Below the pieces are notes generated by a model. The model ran no database searches and was not told the DNA's origin. It saw nothing but the letters and a program-made list of their open reading frames with translations. Shown piece by piece: positions 12,914 to 25,432 of a DNA stretch of 64,000 bases. The first letter of the stretch is position 1, and each line of letters opens with the position of its first letter. The position numbers and the translations under genes are program-made. Source of the stretch: Eulemur rufifrons (taxonomy: Eukaryota; Chordata; Mammalia; Primates; Lemuridae); contig NC_090984.1 of NCBI RefSeq assembly GCF_041146395.1, positions 87,245,114 to 87,309,113 of the forward strand, written 5' to 3'.

Positions 12914-13508
12914 AGCAGAAAACAGAACATTTTGAAATGTGCACCACCTCTGCTCCTGAATACAATGGTACCTTTCATCTATTTCTGGTGACTTTTATTT
13001 TCTTTTGTTGCTGGATCCCCTACATAATTGTAAGCATATCGCAGGCAAGCACAATGGTAAACAGTGGGTGGACGCTTCCTCCGCAGATGCAGACAATATC
13101 TGCCTGGCTGGCACTGCTTAATTCAGCCATTAACCCACTTTTATATGCTCTTTTGAGGAAAAGGTGGGGGACAGCTCTTAAGAACTTAAAGGAGAAGACA
13201 CTTCAAATTTCATTTTGTGGTTCAAGATATTTTGGTGAGTCAGTCTGAAAATGCTAAGGAAAAAAGCAGAAAGAAAGGCCTTTCAAAGAGCCTCTTTTAG
13301 AGCAAGCAACACACATAACCTTTGGCAGTGTGCAACATCGCAACTCATAAAGCAACCGAGCTGGATGAAGAAAAATAGAAGTCTATTTCAAGCAATTTTT
13401 CCGATGGGAAGGAGAGATTCGTCTGGATTGTGGGAACTTAAAAATCACAAGCAAGCAGCCCTTTCATACCCCAGTGGTAGAGATTCTGAGGATGAGGATG
13501 AGTGCTGA
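12914..13508 (+). pseudogene. Class A GPCR 3' exon relic (TM6-TM7 and tail), frame-shifted
   Basis: From 12914 a frame stays open to TGA at 13246-13248. It encodes a hydrophobic TM6 with the FFCCWIPY toggle motif, a short loop, and TM7 with SAWLALLNSAINPLLYALL (NPxxY as NPLLY), then a basic helix 8 (RKRWGTALKN). A pyrimidine-rich acceptor (CTCTTCTCCTTAG) ends at 12913, so this looks like the last exon of a multi-exon receptor. After the TGA a second frame (13239-13508) stays open for about 90 codons. It is basic, then Ser-rich, and ends in an acidic DSEDEDEC, as a receptor tail might; one small indel would join the frames. I do not find TM1-5 upstream by eye. The subfamily is not recognised; TM7 wording is loosely like GPR21/GPR52-type orphans. 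It could be a pseudogene or a receptor whose assembly has an indel. Confidence 0.72.
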
Positions 13509-13783
13509 TTAGACATCTTTAGAAGTTCAAGGTTTGCTGCCTGACCTCTCTGAGGCAGCTGCAATGATTTCCTCTCTGGTCTTCTTGCCTTCACCAATTT
13601 CCCCATCCAATCCATCCTCCACACAGTTGAGGAAAGTAATCTCCCTAAGGCACCAATGACTGAACCATGTACTCTCTCATTGAAAGGTTTAGTGGTTGCC
13701 CATTACCAGGAAAGCAAATTAACATAAGACCCTCTCCCCACAGCCCTCTCACTTACAATGTGCTCTTCTCAGAACTGGACAAA

Positions 13784-14054
13784 GCCTGATGCAGTGGCTC
13801 ACGCATATAATCCTAGCGCTCTGGGAGACCAAGGAAGGAGGATTGCTTGAGGTCAGGAGTTTGAGACCAGCCTGAGCAAGAGTGAGACCCCCAACTCTAC
13901 AAAAAAGAAAAATTAGCCTGGTGTCATGGCACACGTACCTGTCGTCCCAGCTATTTGGGAGGCTGAGACAGGAGGATCAGTTGAGCCCAGGAGTTTGAGG
14001 TTGCAGCCACTGCACTCTAGCCAGGGTGACAGAGCAAGACTATGTCTCAAAAAA
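13784..14054 (+). mobile_element. Alu
   Basis: A dimeric Alu with a deleted right-arm segment (GTTGCAGCCACTGCAC), flanked by the perfect duplication AACTGGACAAA at 13773-13783 and 14055-14065. Confidence 0.92.
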
Positions 14055-14191
14055 AACTGGACAAAATACTTGATATTTTCTGGACATGCCCTGTACTTCC
14101 TCCTGATAAGTCTTTATTCATTTTATTCTCTTCTGGGATGCCCACCTTCTGCCAGCTTCCCCACATTCTCTTCAATTGAAATCTCACTCAT

Positions 14192-14662
14192 TGTTATGGG
14201 TTGAATTGTGTCCCTCCAAAAGATACGTTGATGTTTTAACCCCCAGTACCTGTGAATGTACTTATTTGGAAATAGGGTCTTTGCAGATGATAGTTAAGAT
14301 GAGGTCATCAGGGAGGGTTCTAATCTAATATGTCTGGTGTCCTTATAAGAAGGGGGAAATTTGAACACAATCACCAACATACACAGCGGGAAGACAATGT
14401 GAAGACAGCCATGTGATGATGGAGGCAGAGATTGGACTGATGCAGCAGCAAGTGAAGGAACAATGAGGACTGATGGCCACCACTGGGCACCAAGAAGTGG
14501 CAAGAAGGATTGTACCCAAAGTCTCAGAGAGGGCATGGCCCTGCCAACACCTTGATTTTGGACTTCTAGCCTCGAGAACTGGGAAACAATAGGTTTCTGC
14601 TATTTTAAGCCATCCAGTTTGTGGTACATACTTTGTTACAGTAGCCCTCGAAAACTAAGATA
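14192..14662 (+). mobile_element. Solo LTR of MaLR type (MLT1A-like)
   Basis: It begins TGTTATGGGTTGAATTGTG and contains GAAATAGGGTCTTTGCAGAT, TGTCCTTATAAGAAGGGG, GATGGAGGCAGAGATTGG, ACACCTTGATTTTGGACTTC and GCCATCCAGTTTGTGGTA, matching the MLT1A consensus as I know it. No internal retroviral sequence is attached. Confidence 0.85.
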
Positions 14663-14664
14663 TC

Positions 14665-15540
14665 CATTTTTCAAGGACATATTACACCTCCTCTGTTAAG
14701 CCTTCCCTGTTCAATCTGTTTAAAGTAGTCCCTCGTAATTCTTATGCTTTCCTATAGCCTTATAACATTTTAAGAGCATGTCTTTTTGTTTTCATTTTCC
14801 CTATTAAATTGTGAGCTCTCTGAGATAGACCCTTTATCTAGTTAATCTTTTCGTCCCCCCAAGAATGTATAGCTCTGCATTTAGAAAGCTCCCCATAGAT
14901 GCATATTGAATTAAGTGGAATGGAATCTATGTTTTTAAGGATATTAATGACGAATAACTTATAAAAAACTAATTTTAGATGATGTTTTATTATCATCTGT
15001 TAACTCATTTAGCCATTTCTAGTAAACAGGGGGGGAAAAACACAGTGGAAAAATGGGGAAGGGACAGTAACAGTTTCAAGAATAAGATACATAAAAATTT
15101 AGACAAATATCACATTACTCATAATGCAATACTGTAACAGAGGGAACACCTGAAAAAGGGTAAAATGTTTTACAATCTGTCTCTTTAACCATCCCTCTAC
15201 TCTTTTTGGGAATTAAAACTTGCATCCCTGCCTGAGGCCAGTGGTCAGAAGGGCAGGGGTGTGTTCTTTGTTCTTTGTACCACAGGAGATAGCTCAACAG
15301 AATTGTCCGGGCAGAGGTCATGAGATGGGTCAGAACCATCAACTATAGTTAAACAGCAATAGCCTGAAGCTGAAACCTCCCCTTTAAAAGCTCAGTATTT
15401 CTGCTTATAGTCAGCACAATGGTACTCTAAGGCAAGAGTTTCCTATCCTCCTCATTTGCTGGCAAATTAATAAACTTCCCTTTCCTTCTCCTCAAATTAC
15501 TTGTCCTCATTCTTCTGATGCAGCCTCAGGAATAAGTGCG
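14665..15540. other. Unique intergenic sequence
   Basis: Nothing gene-like or clearly repetitive; the 75-codon minus ORF at 15115-15342 has no motif. Confidence 0.5.
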
Positions 15541-15544
15541 GAGC

Positions 15545-16260
15545 TTTCAGTAACAATACCAATTAAAACAAGCTACCATTTTTCACCTAATAGATAAATT
15601 AAAATCTAAGTTTGATAATATATCATATTGGCATGGATTTAATAAAACTAGCATTCTCATACATGATTAGTGAGGATGTAAATTGGTACAACTTCTTTGG
15701 GGGTGTGATTTGAAAGACATCTACCAAAATTTTGAATGCACATACTTTTCACCTAACAATTCTGCTTCCAGGAATTTATCCTCTAGGAGTACTCACACAT
15801 GTGTTCAGAGATGTATTTGCAACTCTATAAAAGGCAGCATTGTTTAAAATAGCTAAAAAATTTTGGAAAACATAAGTGTCACTGAGCAGGGGACTGATTG
15901 AACAAACTGTGGTTCATCCATAAAATGGAATATTATGCAGTCCATAGAAAGATTGGAATAAACTACGTGGGCTGATAGGAAAAAATCTCCAATATATATT
16001 ATCAAGTGAAAGTAAATAAAAATATACAATGCTATATACAGTATACTTCTACATGGGGTGAAGAATGTATAACATAATATGTAATATACATATGCTTATG
16101 TAGCATATGATTATTTTGTAATGATATGAATGAAACCAATAATTGTAGTTAGTTATCTTTGGGAAGAAGACTGACAATTTCATTCAGGAGGAAGATTATT
16201 TTTAATTTTATAATCTTTTGTACTGTTGGAAATTTTACCAGATACATGTACATGTACATG
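15545..16260 (+). mobile_element. Old L1 3' end
   Basis: Decayed L1 tail wording: AGTGAGGATGTAAATTGG, AATTCTGCTTCCAGGAATTTA, AGGGGACTGATTGAACAAAC, AAATGGAATATTATGCAG. It ends near a (CATGTA)n run at 16245-16262. Confidence 0.75.
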
Positions 16261-16499
16261 TAAATTCTAATTTAATAAAAATTAAAATTATTTTTAATTT
16301 TTAAAGTTAATAATTTTTTTTGTTGGGGTGAAGCTAGTATTAAATTTGTACAAAACATGCTACATAGTGATATCTTTTGGACTTATTTTGCCAGCTAAAA
16401 TAAATGATTTATCTAACATGATTTTATTAACTTTATTTTATACCTCTTAACATATGTAATTTTCAAATGTATTTAAGTATTTGTCTTACAATCAGACAT

Positions 16500-16700
16500 T
16501 TTAAAAAATTTTACAGTTTTATTACAAAAGCAATACATGATCACTGAAGAAAAACTGGAAAATAAAGACAAAAATAAATAAACATCCTTATTTTGAACAC
16601 ACAGAGATTATCACACAACAATTCAATAAATATCTTTCTAGAACCTTTTCTATGCTGAAATATATACACACAAAAATGACAAATACAATTATAATTTTTC
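16500..16700 (+). mobile_element. Possible old L1/HAL1 fragment
   Basis: TTACAAAAGCAATACATGATCACTG and the following A-rich text resemble L1M-type 3' UTR sequence. The identification is weak. Confidence 0.4.
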
Positions 16701-18170
16701 ACTCATAATATAACATTAATATGTGGGCATGTTTATAAACAAAATTAGACTTTTAGAGCTAGAAGAAACCTTAAAATTAGTTTAGAACAGGATAACCAAA
16801 AAATGGCTCCTACATATCACCACCCCTCCCTCGAATGACCTTGACGGATACTGCTGAGTCATCACAGCACTTGCAGAGCTCAGACATAGCCTCAAAAATC
16901 CTCCTCAATTCTCAGCTTGTATGGGTCATAAAAAAGAAAAAAAATCCTCCCCAACACAATGCTACAGAAAACCACAACCAAGAGATTAATGTTGCCATGC
17001 AAATTGAAACTGATTATTTTCGACTTACCTAAACCACTAATAAGGAGTGGAATATTTCTTGACCAAAGTCATATAATTAGTAATAAATACAAGGTAGAAA
17101 CTTTCAGCCCACAATGCCCCTCAGACATCGGGAGGCATAGATCTTTGGCACAGATCTTTGAACTCTGGCTCCAATACAGCTAGTTAGGCAAGTGATAATT
17201 TCCAGAGCCTCTTCTGTAAAAAGGATATTAAGCATGCCCCTGCAGGTGTGCCTTGATTTGAGATAACTTTTAAAAAGCTAAAATACTGTATTTGCATAGG
17301 CTTTAAAATATTTTATGGGATATACCTCTAAATATTAATTTTTAAACATGGAAATTGGAAGGAAAATGACTTTTTAGGCAAAAGTATGAAATAAGTATAA
17401 CTAAATTTCTATTAATCATTTGTATCCATATTTATGCAACTCAGCTATCCTGCCTCTGGTGTTACACATTATCATAGGAACACAAGTACTTTTCTACGTG
17501 TTATTTTTAAAGACTGCTAGAGCCAGACCTAAATGGCCCTTTTAAGACTCTCGCCTATAAAAACCACACAGGATTCTGAGATCGCATGTAGCCCATGTTA
17601 TTATATGTATTTTAGAAATCTGACATAGAGGAATGCCACCTCTGCCTCTGGATTTAGGGACTCCAGGAGAGAAAACCATCTATGTACAAGTCAAATCTTT
17701 GGATCTCTGGATTCTCAAGGCAGGTTGGTGCCTGTGTCCTTCACCGTGTGATATCTAATGGTGTCTTTCAGACAGGCCAGCTTGACATAATGTATTAGCA
17801 ATGAATTATAGCCTGGAATGCACATCCTGAGATTGAATTCTACCAATGCTACCAATTCAAGGTAAATACTGCCCAGTAGAATCAACAATATGTAACAGGC
17901 ATTTACTGAGCACTTATTTTGTGCCACGTGCTGCTTTAAGTTCTGAGACTACAAACACCAACCAGACACACGTCCTAGCCTGAAGGACCTTGCCGTGAAA
18001 TGGGGGAGACAGGCATAAACAAGATGATTTTTTTTTTTCACTTTGGATTTTCTATGTTTTGTATTTATCCCCTGACTAAAGAAACAAGAGGTAATATTGA
18101 TAAATCAAATCTCATTACCTAAGTAAATCTATTTTTCTGTAATATTCTAATAGAGTAAAACAGCAAGTTA
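16700..18170. other. Mostly unique intergenic sequence
   Basis: No gene seen. An L2-like fragment (CATTTACTGAGCACTTATTT...) lies near 17,900-18,020. Confidence 0.5.
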
Positions 18171-18187
18171 TAAAACAATGTGTTTTT

Positions 18188-18522
18188 GGCCGGGCGCGGT
18201 GGCTCACGCCTGTAATCCTAGCACTCTGGGAGGCCGAGGCAGGAGGATTACTTGAGGTCAGGAGTTCGAGACCAGCCTGAGCAAGAGCGAGACCCTGTCT
18301 CTACTAAAAATAGAAAGAAATTATCTGGCCAACTAAAAATATATATAGAAAAAATTAGCCGGGCATGGCAGCGCATGCCTGTAGTCCCAGCTACTCGGGA
18401 GGCTGAGGCAGTAGGATCGCTTCAGCCCAGGAGTTTGAGGTTGCTGTGAGCTAGGCTGACGCCACGGCACTCTAGCCCGGGCAACAGAGCGAGACTCTGT
18501 CTCAAAAAAAAAAAAACAAAAC
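18188..18522 (+). mobile_element. Full-length strepsirrhine Alu with 16-bp target-site duplication
   Basis: A near-consensus dimer starting GGCCGGGCGCGGTGGCTCAC. The linker reads GAAATTATCTGGCCAACTAA and the right arm ends ACTCTAGCCCGGGCAACAGA. A perfect 16-bp duplication, AAAACAATGTGTTTTT, flanks it (18172-18187 and 18523-18538). This is the best-preserved Alu here and the best clue to the host lineage. Confidence 0.97.
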
Positions 18523-18539
18523 AAAACAATGTGTTTTTG

Positions 18540-19540
18540 TTCTTATTATATTTAACACATGTATTTATTATTATATAATTTACTCATTATTTATTTTATT
18601 TATATGACTTAGACAAAACATGGACCTGGTAACACTGATTATTTCGGAAGAGAGGTATTGTCTACAGTCAGGCGGAGCGGGAACTTTCATTTTTTTCTTT
18701 ATTTGCTTTTCTTTTTTGGTTTTTAAATGAAGATATATTATTTGATAATTTTAAATAATAAAAGTATCTGTAAATAACTTTCATTATTTCAAGAATAATG
18801 GTGTATTTTCTTAAGATCTTCTAAAATAATAAAACAAACTCTTTAAGAGGTTAAGCTAATGCTGAAATTCATGAGTTGGATTTTTTCTTATAAATCAAAA
18901 CAAGTCTCCCCCACCCCCAATAAGTAGCACAGTAAGCCTATTTTGTGGTGATTAAAATATTTCTTTATCTCATCAGGCTATACCTGGGAATAAAAACGAA
19001 ATTTAATTTATTAAATAAAAATATATATTTTGAAAATATCATAAAAAATAAAAATAAAATAAAATATTTCTATAGGGCCAAGTAGGTGTTAGAAGAAAAA
19101 GGTTTGACATGTCTCTAATAATTTTGTAAAAAGTGTTTTCTTGTGCTGGACAAACTATCTTTAATACTGTAGTTTCTCTGTGGAGCTCACCCTATTCCAG
19201 GCATCTTCTCGAGGTCCACCTGAGCCCCTGTCATCTCTAAGGGGCTTGCCTGGCAAGTAAAAAAGAAAAAGGAAGAATGAATGATAATGACAATAATGAT
19301 AATACTCTATTACTTACATGTGGAAAAGACTGTGGATGACAGGATAAAACAACTATAAGGTAGCTGGAAGAGGTAAAAAGATTGAGTAGGGAGACAAAAT
19401 TAAGAAAGAAATTTTTTTAATGTTTTAGTTTTACAACAGAAATGATACTGATATATTCGTAATTCACAAGGCATCAGGCATCTTGTAGTGACAGCATCCA
19501 GGCAACTGACAGTATTCTCCCCAACTTTTCACATTGTGTG
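18540..19540. other. Unique AT-rich intergenic sequence
   Basis: Nothing recognised beyond AT-rich stretches (for example 19,015-19,070). Confidence 0.5.
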
Positions 19541-19549
19541 TATGTGTGT

Positions 19550-20015
19550 ATTTTTTTACTGTAGTAAGATATATATAACATAAAATTTACCATTTTAACC
19601 ATTTTAAATGTATGATTCAGCAGCATTAAGTACATTCACAATGTTGTGCAACCATCATCATTATCCATTTCCATAACATTTTCCATCATCCCAAACAGAA
19701 ACTGTACCCATGAACAATAACTCCCTATTCCCTTCTCCCCTCAGCCTTACTATTCTACTTTTTGTATTTATGAATTTGATTAGTCTAGGTAATTCTTGTA
19801 AGTGAAATCATACAATATTTGTCCTTTTTTCACTTACCATAAGGTCATTAAGGTTCATTCATGTTGTAACATATATCAGATCTTCATTCCTTTTTAAGGC
19901 TGAATAATATTCTATTATATGTATATACTATATTTTGTTTATCTGTTCATCTGTTGATGGACATTTGGGTTGTTTCTACCTTTTGGCTATTGTAAATAAT
20001 GATGCTATAAATTTT
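19550..20015 (-). mobile_element. Old L1 3' end
   Basis: Classic reversed L1 tail: ATAAAATTTACCATTTTAACC, TTGTGCAACCATCATCA, GGCTGAATAATATTCTATT, GTTGATGGACATTTGGGTTG. Confidence 0.9.
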
Positions 20016-20019
20016 TATA

Positions 20020-21860
20020 ACACTGCTGGGTAGCTGTTTCTTGCTACTTCATCCTAAAGGCACAGGACTTTGCTGAGAGCATACAATAACTTTCTAATGG
20101 TTTGTTTAGTTTTTGCCATGAGTATTTGTGAGGAGGGGGACTAAGGAACCCACAAATTCAGAGACTGCGACTAATGACACTAACACATAGCAAAAGACAG
20201 AACTCTTGTATGCTGAAAAAACTTCTTATATATAACTTGATATGTGCTATTAGTATATTTAAAGCAAGAATGTGTCAACAATTAGAAGTGACTCGTATAA
20301 AAGTGTAGAAAAATTGGAAGTTGAAGATGCAGTTTAAAGTTGGAGAACTCTGACAAAGCAGACTATAAATTATAAGTCAGTGGAACAAACACATCCATTT
20401 TGGAGACAGACGCAGCAAATGATTACTATATGATAACATGTATTTGACTAAATAAACAAAAAGGCCAAATTACAAACTTTAAAAAATGTCTTTCTCATAA
20501 TCTGCTTGATCATCATAGCCTATTACATGCTCTATAGCTCCCAGAACTTTCTTACTCAGAGCTTAATTTAATAATTAGTTGTACAATTATTTGTTTAATG
20601 TTTCTCTCCCTTAAACTCAGTAAGGATAGGAACTGTGTTTGTCTTTTGCACAGAGCCTGCTGCATATATATATATATATATATATCTCTTGTAAATTTGG
20701 TCTGATTCATTCAGATCAGAACCTAGAAATGACAGAACATGGAGAGTTAAAGCTGTAGACTTCAGGTAATTCACCAAGATAAAATTACATTATAATAAAG
20801 TCAATCAGGCAGCCTTCCCTGGCAAAATCCTTCCAGCACACTGGGTTTCTCGCAAACCCCAGTAAAACTCAAAATTGTTCAAGAAATGAAGGTACAAAGA
20901 TATTACAGAAATTTTCATTGATATTCTAAAATGATCTCTGTAGAAATGTGCACAATCACTTAAATTACTATAATTATTTCTTCCCAGTAAGATATTGCAA
21001 GATTTTAACCACTCCTCTTTAGTGGAAGCTAAAATATACATGGAATAATGCAAAAGTACAATACAGTTAATAGTTTTCTTAATGACTCATTTACCTTTCC
21101 ACTTAGACTTTTCAAACAACTTAGAAACCATGACAATGGGGATGAGAAATTCACCAAAAGAACAAAAAGAATCACAGAGTACCCTTTGCCTGTTCTCAGA
21201 AAGTAGCAACGGCAGTGATAGGAATAGAACTTACATGTCTTGAGTTTCCAATTTCAGAATTTTTCTTCCCCAAAGAGAGACTGTTTTGTGAATATGAAAG
21301 TGACCTGATTGAACTATCTTCCAGCTCAAGTCATATTGCATATGGCAGAAATAAGCCTTGTTAAGCCTAATCTATTAAGGTACTTCTTATCTCATTTGCC
21401 TCCTTGGAAAATCCATATCCTAACTCCACCGTTCAAATAATACCCACCAGTTCGGGTCCTGTCAATAACAGTACTGGAATTCGAGTGCTCTTTAATAAAG
21501 AGTTTTATGAGAATTAAACAGAAGCACTTTAGAATGACTAACCATTCCTTACAGAGGAGGAAGAAGCAGATATGGTTTTCCATACAGTTAACACGAGCAA
21601 AACTCTTTCAGCACTCAATAAGTTGCTGTTGCTAATTTTGAATTTCTTCTCCTTAGGACCTGGGGAAAATTTCTAGCCAAATGTAGCTTGAAAAATGGTT
21701 ATAATCTGAATTTTTATCCTTGTAGGTCCTGCTAATGCTCTTTTGCATGTTCAAAAGAGTTGCTACCTATATTTCATATTCTGATATCTGGGTTCTTATT
21801 TCCTTTAGAGATTTTCTTAGGCTCCCCTGCATTAACAGCAAATACTTACATAAAGCTTAC
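20020..21860. other. Unique intergenic sequence
   Basis: No gene recognised. A (TA)n microsatellite is at about 20664-20685. Confidence 0.5.
20664..20685. repeat. (TA)n microsatellite
   Basis: About 11 TA units. Confidence 0.9.
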
Positions 21861-21869
21861 CTTGTACAA

Positions 21870-22050
21870 GACGTTGCTGTGAGCATTTGTATACTCATTT
21901 AAGTCTAATAACTTGTAACTCTTAGGAGATAGGCACCATTATAACTGCATTAGACAGATAAAGAAAATAAGGTACAGAGAGGTAAAGAAACTTGCTCAAA
22001 GTCATGAAACTAGTATGTGGCAGAAACTGAGGATTCAAACTCCATGCGAA
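21870..22050 (-). repeat. MIR fragment
   Basis: Reverse MIR: GGCACCATTATAACTGCATT, GGTACAGAGAGGTAAAGAAACTTG, AACTGAGGATTCAAACTCC. Confidence 0.75.
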
Positions 22051-22565
22051 TAACTACTATGCAGTATTGCTTTTCTAAATACCTGGTACTTAATCACAGA
22101 ATTTTTAAGTCTTTCTCCCACCAGTGTGCTCAGAAAAACACCTTTTCTTTATTTTTTTTTTTTCCTCCTATGCTATTTGGCACAGAAACTCCAAATTTGT
22201 TTGAAAATGGGAAAGCACAATGAGAGATGGTAAGAAGGACTACACAGATTCTATCTCTGGTATTTGCTTTGTGGATGAAATCAAGACGTGTGAGAATTTG
22301 CACATACAAAGGTGCTTGCAATTGCCTTAAACTTACTGTTTTTTTCATGCCCTTAATTTTTAGGACCTTATGAGTTAATTGAAATTACATTTCTATTTAA
22401 GTATCAGGAAACTAAAGTGTGCAAAAGATTATTTGTGTTTCCTAATCTAATAATCATTAGGCCATGCTCTTCTTTTAACAATTTATTAAATTTTTTAATC
22501 TTAAAAAATACACTTTCATTGACATTTAATGTATCACGCATGCATTCCTTCTTCTTCTTCTTCTT

Positions 22566-22841
22566 CTTTTTTTTTTTTTTTTTTTGAGACAGGGTCTCAC
22601 TCTGTTGCTAGAGTGCAGTGGCATCTTCATAGCCCACAGCAACCTCAAACTCCTAGGCTCACGCGATCCTCCTACCTCAGCCGCCCAAGTAGCTGGGACT
22701 ACAGGCGTGCAACTCTATGCTCTGCTAATTTTTCGACTTTTGGTAGAAACAGGGTCTCACCACATTGTTCAGGCTGGCCAAACTTCTGCCCTCAGCATCT
22801 GAAAGTGCTAGAATTACAGGTATGAGCCACCACGCCTGCCC
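22566..22841 (-). mobile_element. Alu
   Basis: Minus-strand Alu with a poly-T (A-tail) at 22567-22585, preceded by a (TTC)n run at 22545-22566; it ends CACCACGCCTGCCC. Confidence 0.92.
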
Positions 22842-22844
22842 TGG

Positions 22845-22996
22845 ATCACACATTTCTAATCAGAAAAAAATAAAGGTACTTCATTGTGAAAAATATGTAT
22901 AATAAATCCTGGAGAAAAAAAAAATAGGGGTGTCTCTTCTGTATCAGATCTATTTCTTTGCTTTTTTTCTACACATTAAAACCAGGCGTGCGCTCG

Positions 22997-23032
<36 letters not shown>

Positions 23033-23810
23033 GCAGGGGTACATGTATACATATATAGTGTCAACAGAAAATAGATTCACTTTTTTCCAGGATTAAAAAA
23101 ACCAAACACAATTCAAATGCATGCAAAATTCATTGTATGGATGTTGACACTAAATTTCCTTGCAAAGTTACCTTTCCATAACTATTAATAAAAAGATAAT
23201 ACATACTGACAAGACCTTAAATGTCTTTTATTGAAAATATAACAGTTGATTAAAAATGTTGAATTATTTTTTCTTATGCAAACATATTTTATTGCTGTGC
23301 AAGATTGCCCTCTTGTGTTTTCTCTAGTTAATTCATTATCATTTTTATTGATTTAATATTTAGCTTTTAGCTTTTCCATCTAAAATTAACTCACTAATAA
23401 ATGAACTTCAAAGCCATATATCTAGAACCGTATAGACAAGTAGTTAATATTAGTGTTATGGTTTGTGGTACACACTGTATCCCTTTAATTATGTGAGTGG
23501 ACTTATAAAATACTATGGCCTAAAGTTAGGTAAAAGCAGAGTCAAGCAGAAGTAAATACATAAAGAAAAATTTAGGATAATGTCAAGAAATTCTAAAGCC
23601 CTGATACTAAATTCTTATATTACCAAGTTATGAAAGATTCAGCCAATTAGCCTGTTAGTATTGGTGTGGCTTAATATCTTTGCCATCAATTTCTTTCTTT
23701 TTCTTATTCGGTTACTATGGGTATATAAAAACACAATTAAAATTCTTTATTATTTTGAAAGGTTTTCCTTGTGTATTAAATTAGCTGTTTCCTTTTTAAT
23801 GTTGCCTCAT
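22845..23810. other. Unique sequence with a CT/AT microsatellite
   Basis: A compound (CT)n(AT)n repeat lies at about 22997-23032; the rest shows nothing gene-like. Confidence 0.6.
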
Positions 23811-23814
23811 TAAA

Positions 23815-24680
23815 ACAGGTACTCTTACATGTTGCTAGTGGAAATGTAAATTTGGTACACCCCTTTTGTAAATCAAATTGGCAGTTTATACTAAGAGCAT
23901 TAAAAAGAACCCCCATGTTTGCTTCTAGGAATTATCTTAAGAGCACAATACTAAGCATCCCAAAAATTTTATGCCCAAACTACTCATCATGGCATTATTT
24001 ATAATGCAAACATTGGTAACAACCTAGGCATAGTCCTGTGTTGGATTAGACTGGAATATAATCACACAGTGGAACCTTTTGTAATGATTAAAATTCTAAA
24101 GGAGGCTGGATGTGGTGGCTCACGTCTGTAAGCCCAGCACTTTGGGAGGCAGGAGAATCACTTGAGGCCAGGAGTTCAAGATCAGCCTGAGCAACATAGA
24201 GAGACCCTATCTTTACAAAAAAATTAAAAAGTTAGCTGGGCATGGTGGCACACATCTGTAGTTCCAGTTACTCAGGAGGCTGAGGCAGGAGGATCACTTG
24301 AGCCCAGGAGTGTGAGATTGCAGTGAGCCATGATGATGCCACTGCACTCTAGCACCGGTAACAGAGTGAGACTGTCTCTAAAAAAAAAAATTAAAGTAAT
24401 ATTTAAAATAACATGAACTTTTTGATGCTGTGATGTTAAGTTTATGAGAATCAAGATGTAAATACATATGTGTCTGTTTGTGTGTGTGTATCATAGCAAT
24501 CTAAAAGCAATCCTCCTGAAACTATATACAAAGACTAAAATGGAATACCTCAAAATATTAACACTGCTTGTCATTTGGTGGTGGCATTATGATAAGTTTC
24601 TCCCCTACTTTTTACTTGTTTATATTTTCCATGTTTTTATGTCAAACATGTATTACTATTATAATGGAGGAAATTCCTAT
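23815..24680 (+). mobile_element. Old L1 3' end split by an Alu
   Basis: L1-tail wording before the Alu (TGCTAGTGGAAATGTAAATTTGG, CTTCTAGGAATTATCTTAAG, ATAATCACACAGTGGAA) and after it (near 24,530-24,650). Confidence 0.65.
24104..24390 (+). mobile_element. Alu
   Basis: Dimer starting GGCTGGATGTGGTGGCTCAC, with the GGAGGCTGAGGCAGGAGGAT right arm and an A-rich tail. Confidence 0.92.
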
Positions 24681-24689
24681 GCTCCTAAT

Positions 24690-25200
24690 TGGCAGAATTG
24701 AGGTACTGCCCCTCTTTATACAGATCAGGAATTCTGTGGGCAGTGCAAGTTCAGAAAGCGTCTTTAAAGAAAATGAAGGCTTTAGCAACAAGCTCATCAT
24801 ACAGCATCCAGTTAAATGAGTGTAGGAAAATGTGTGTGTGGGGTGTCTTATACCACTAATAGATTGGGGATGGTCCTTAGAATGGATATTTTCCCTCCCA
24901 GCACTTTATTCTTTGGAAGAAGAGAAAAAAAGAGTTAGATGAAAGATTCCTTCACTGAACAAATAAAAGAGCAAACAAAGCAACAATCATTTATAAAGTA
25001 CTTAATGCATGCTAGGCTGGTTGAATAGGGTCAGAAGCTAAATGTAATGAATGGCTGAATGAAAAGAAGGATGGTTACACAACTTTACCTCTAGCTACCT
25101 GTAGGACCTCCTCAGCTAGGCTGTAGCTAAACAGTTGGTCTTTCTACCTGCAGTTTTGCAACAATACTTATTTCCCATCCCCTCTGCCAACCGCAATCCA
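24690..25200. other. Unique sequence left of the PRDX3 pseudogene
   Basis: Nothing gene-like or clearly repetitive is seen. Confidence 0.5.
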
Positions 25201-25432
25201 TTTTCCAGACTGCAGCAAAAATGATCTTTATTAAATTTTAAAATATGTTTATTTTTATTATATATATTAACATTGAACACTTCAAGAAATAAAATAATTA
25301 TAATAATTTCAAAGTACAATCTCTGGATTTAATAAATATCCTTTATAATTAAATCTAATCAATATCTAGAAATATATGTAGACATTAAGCTAATGAATAA
25401 AGTAAGTAAAATGACTATGTAAACTATAAATC

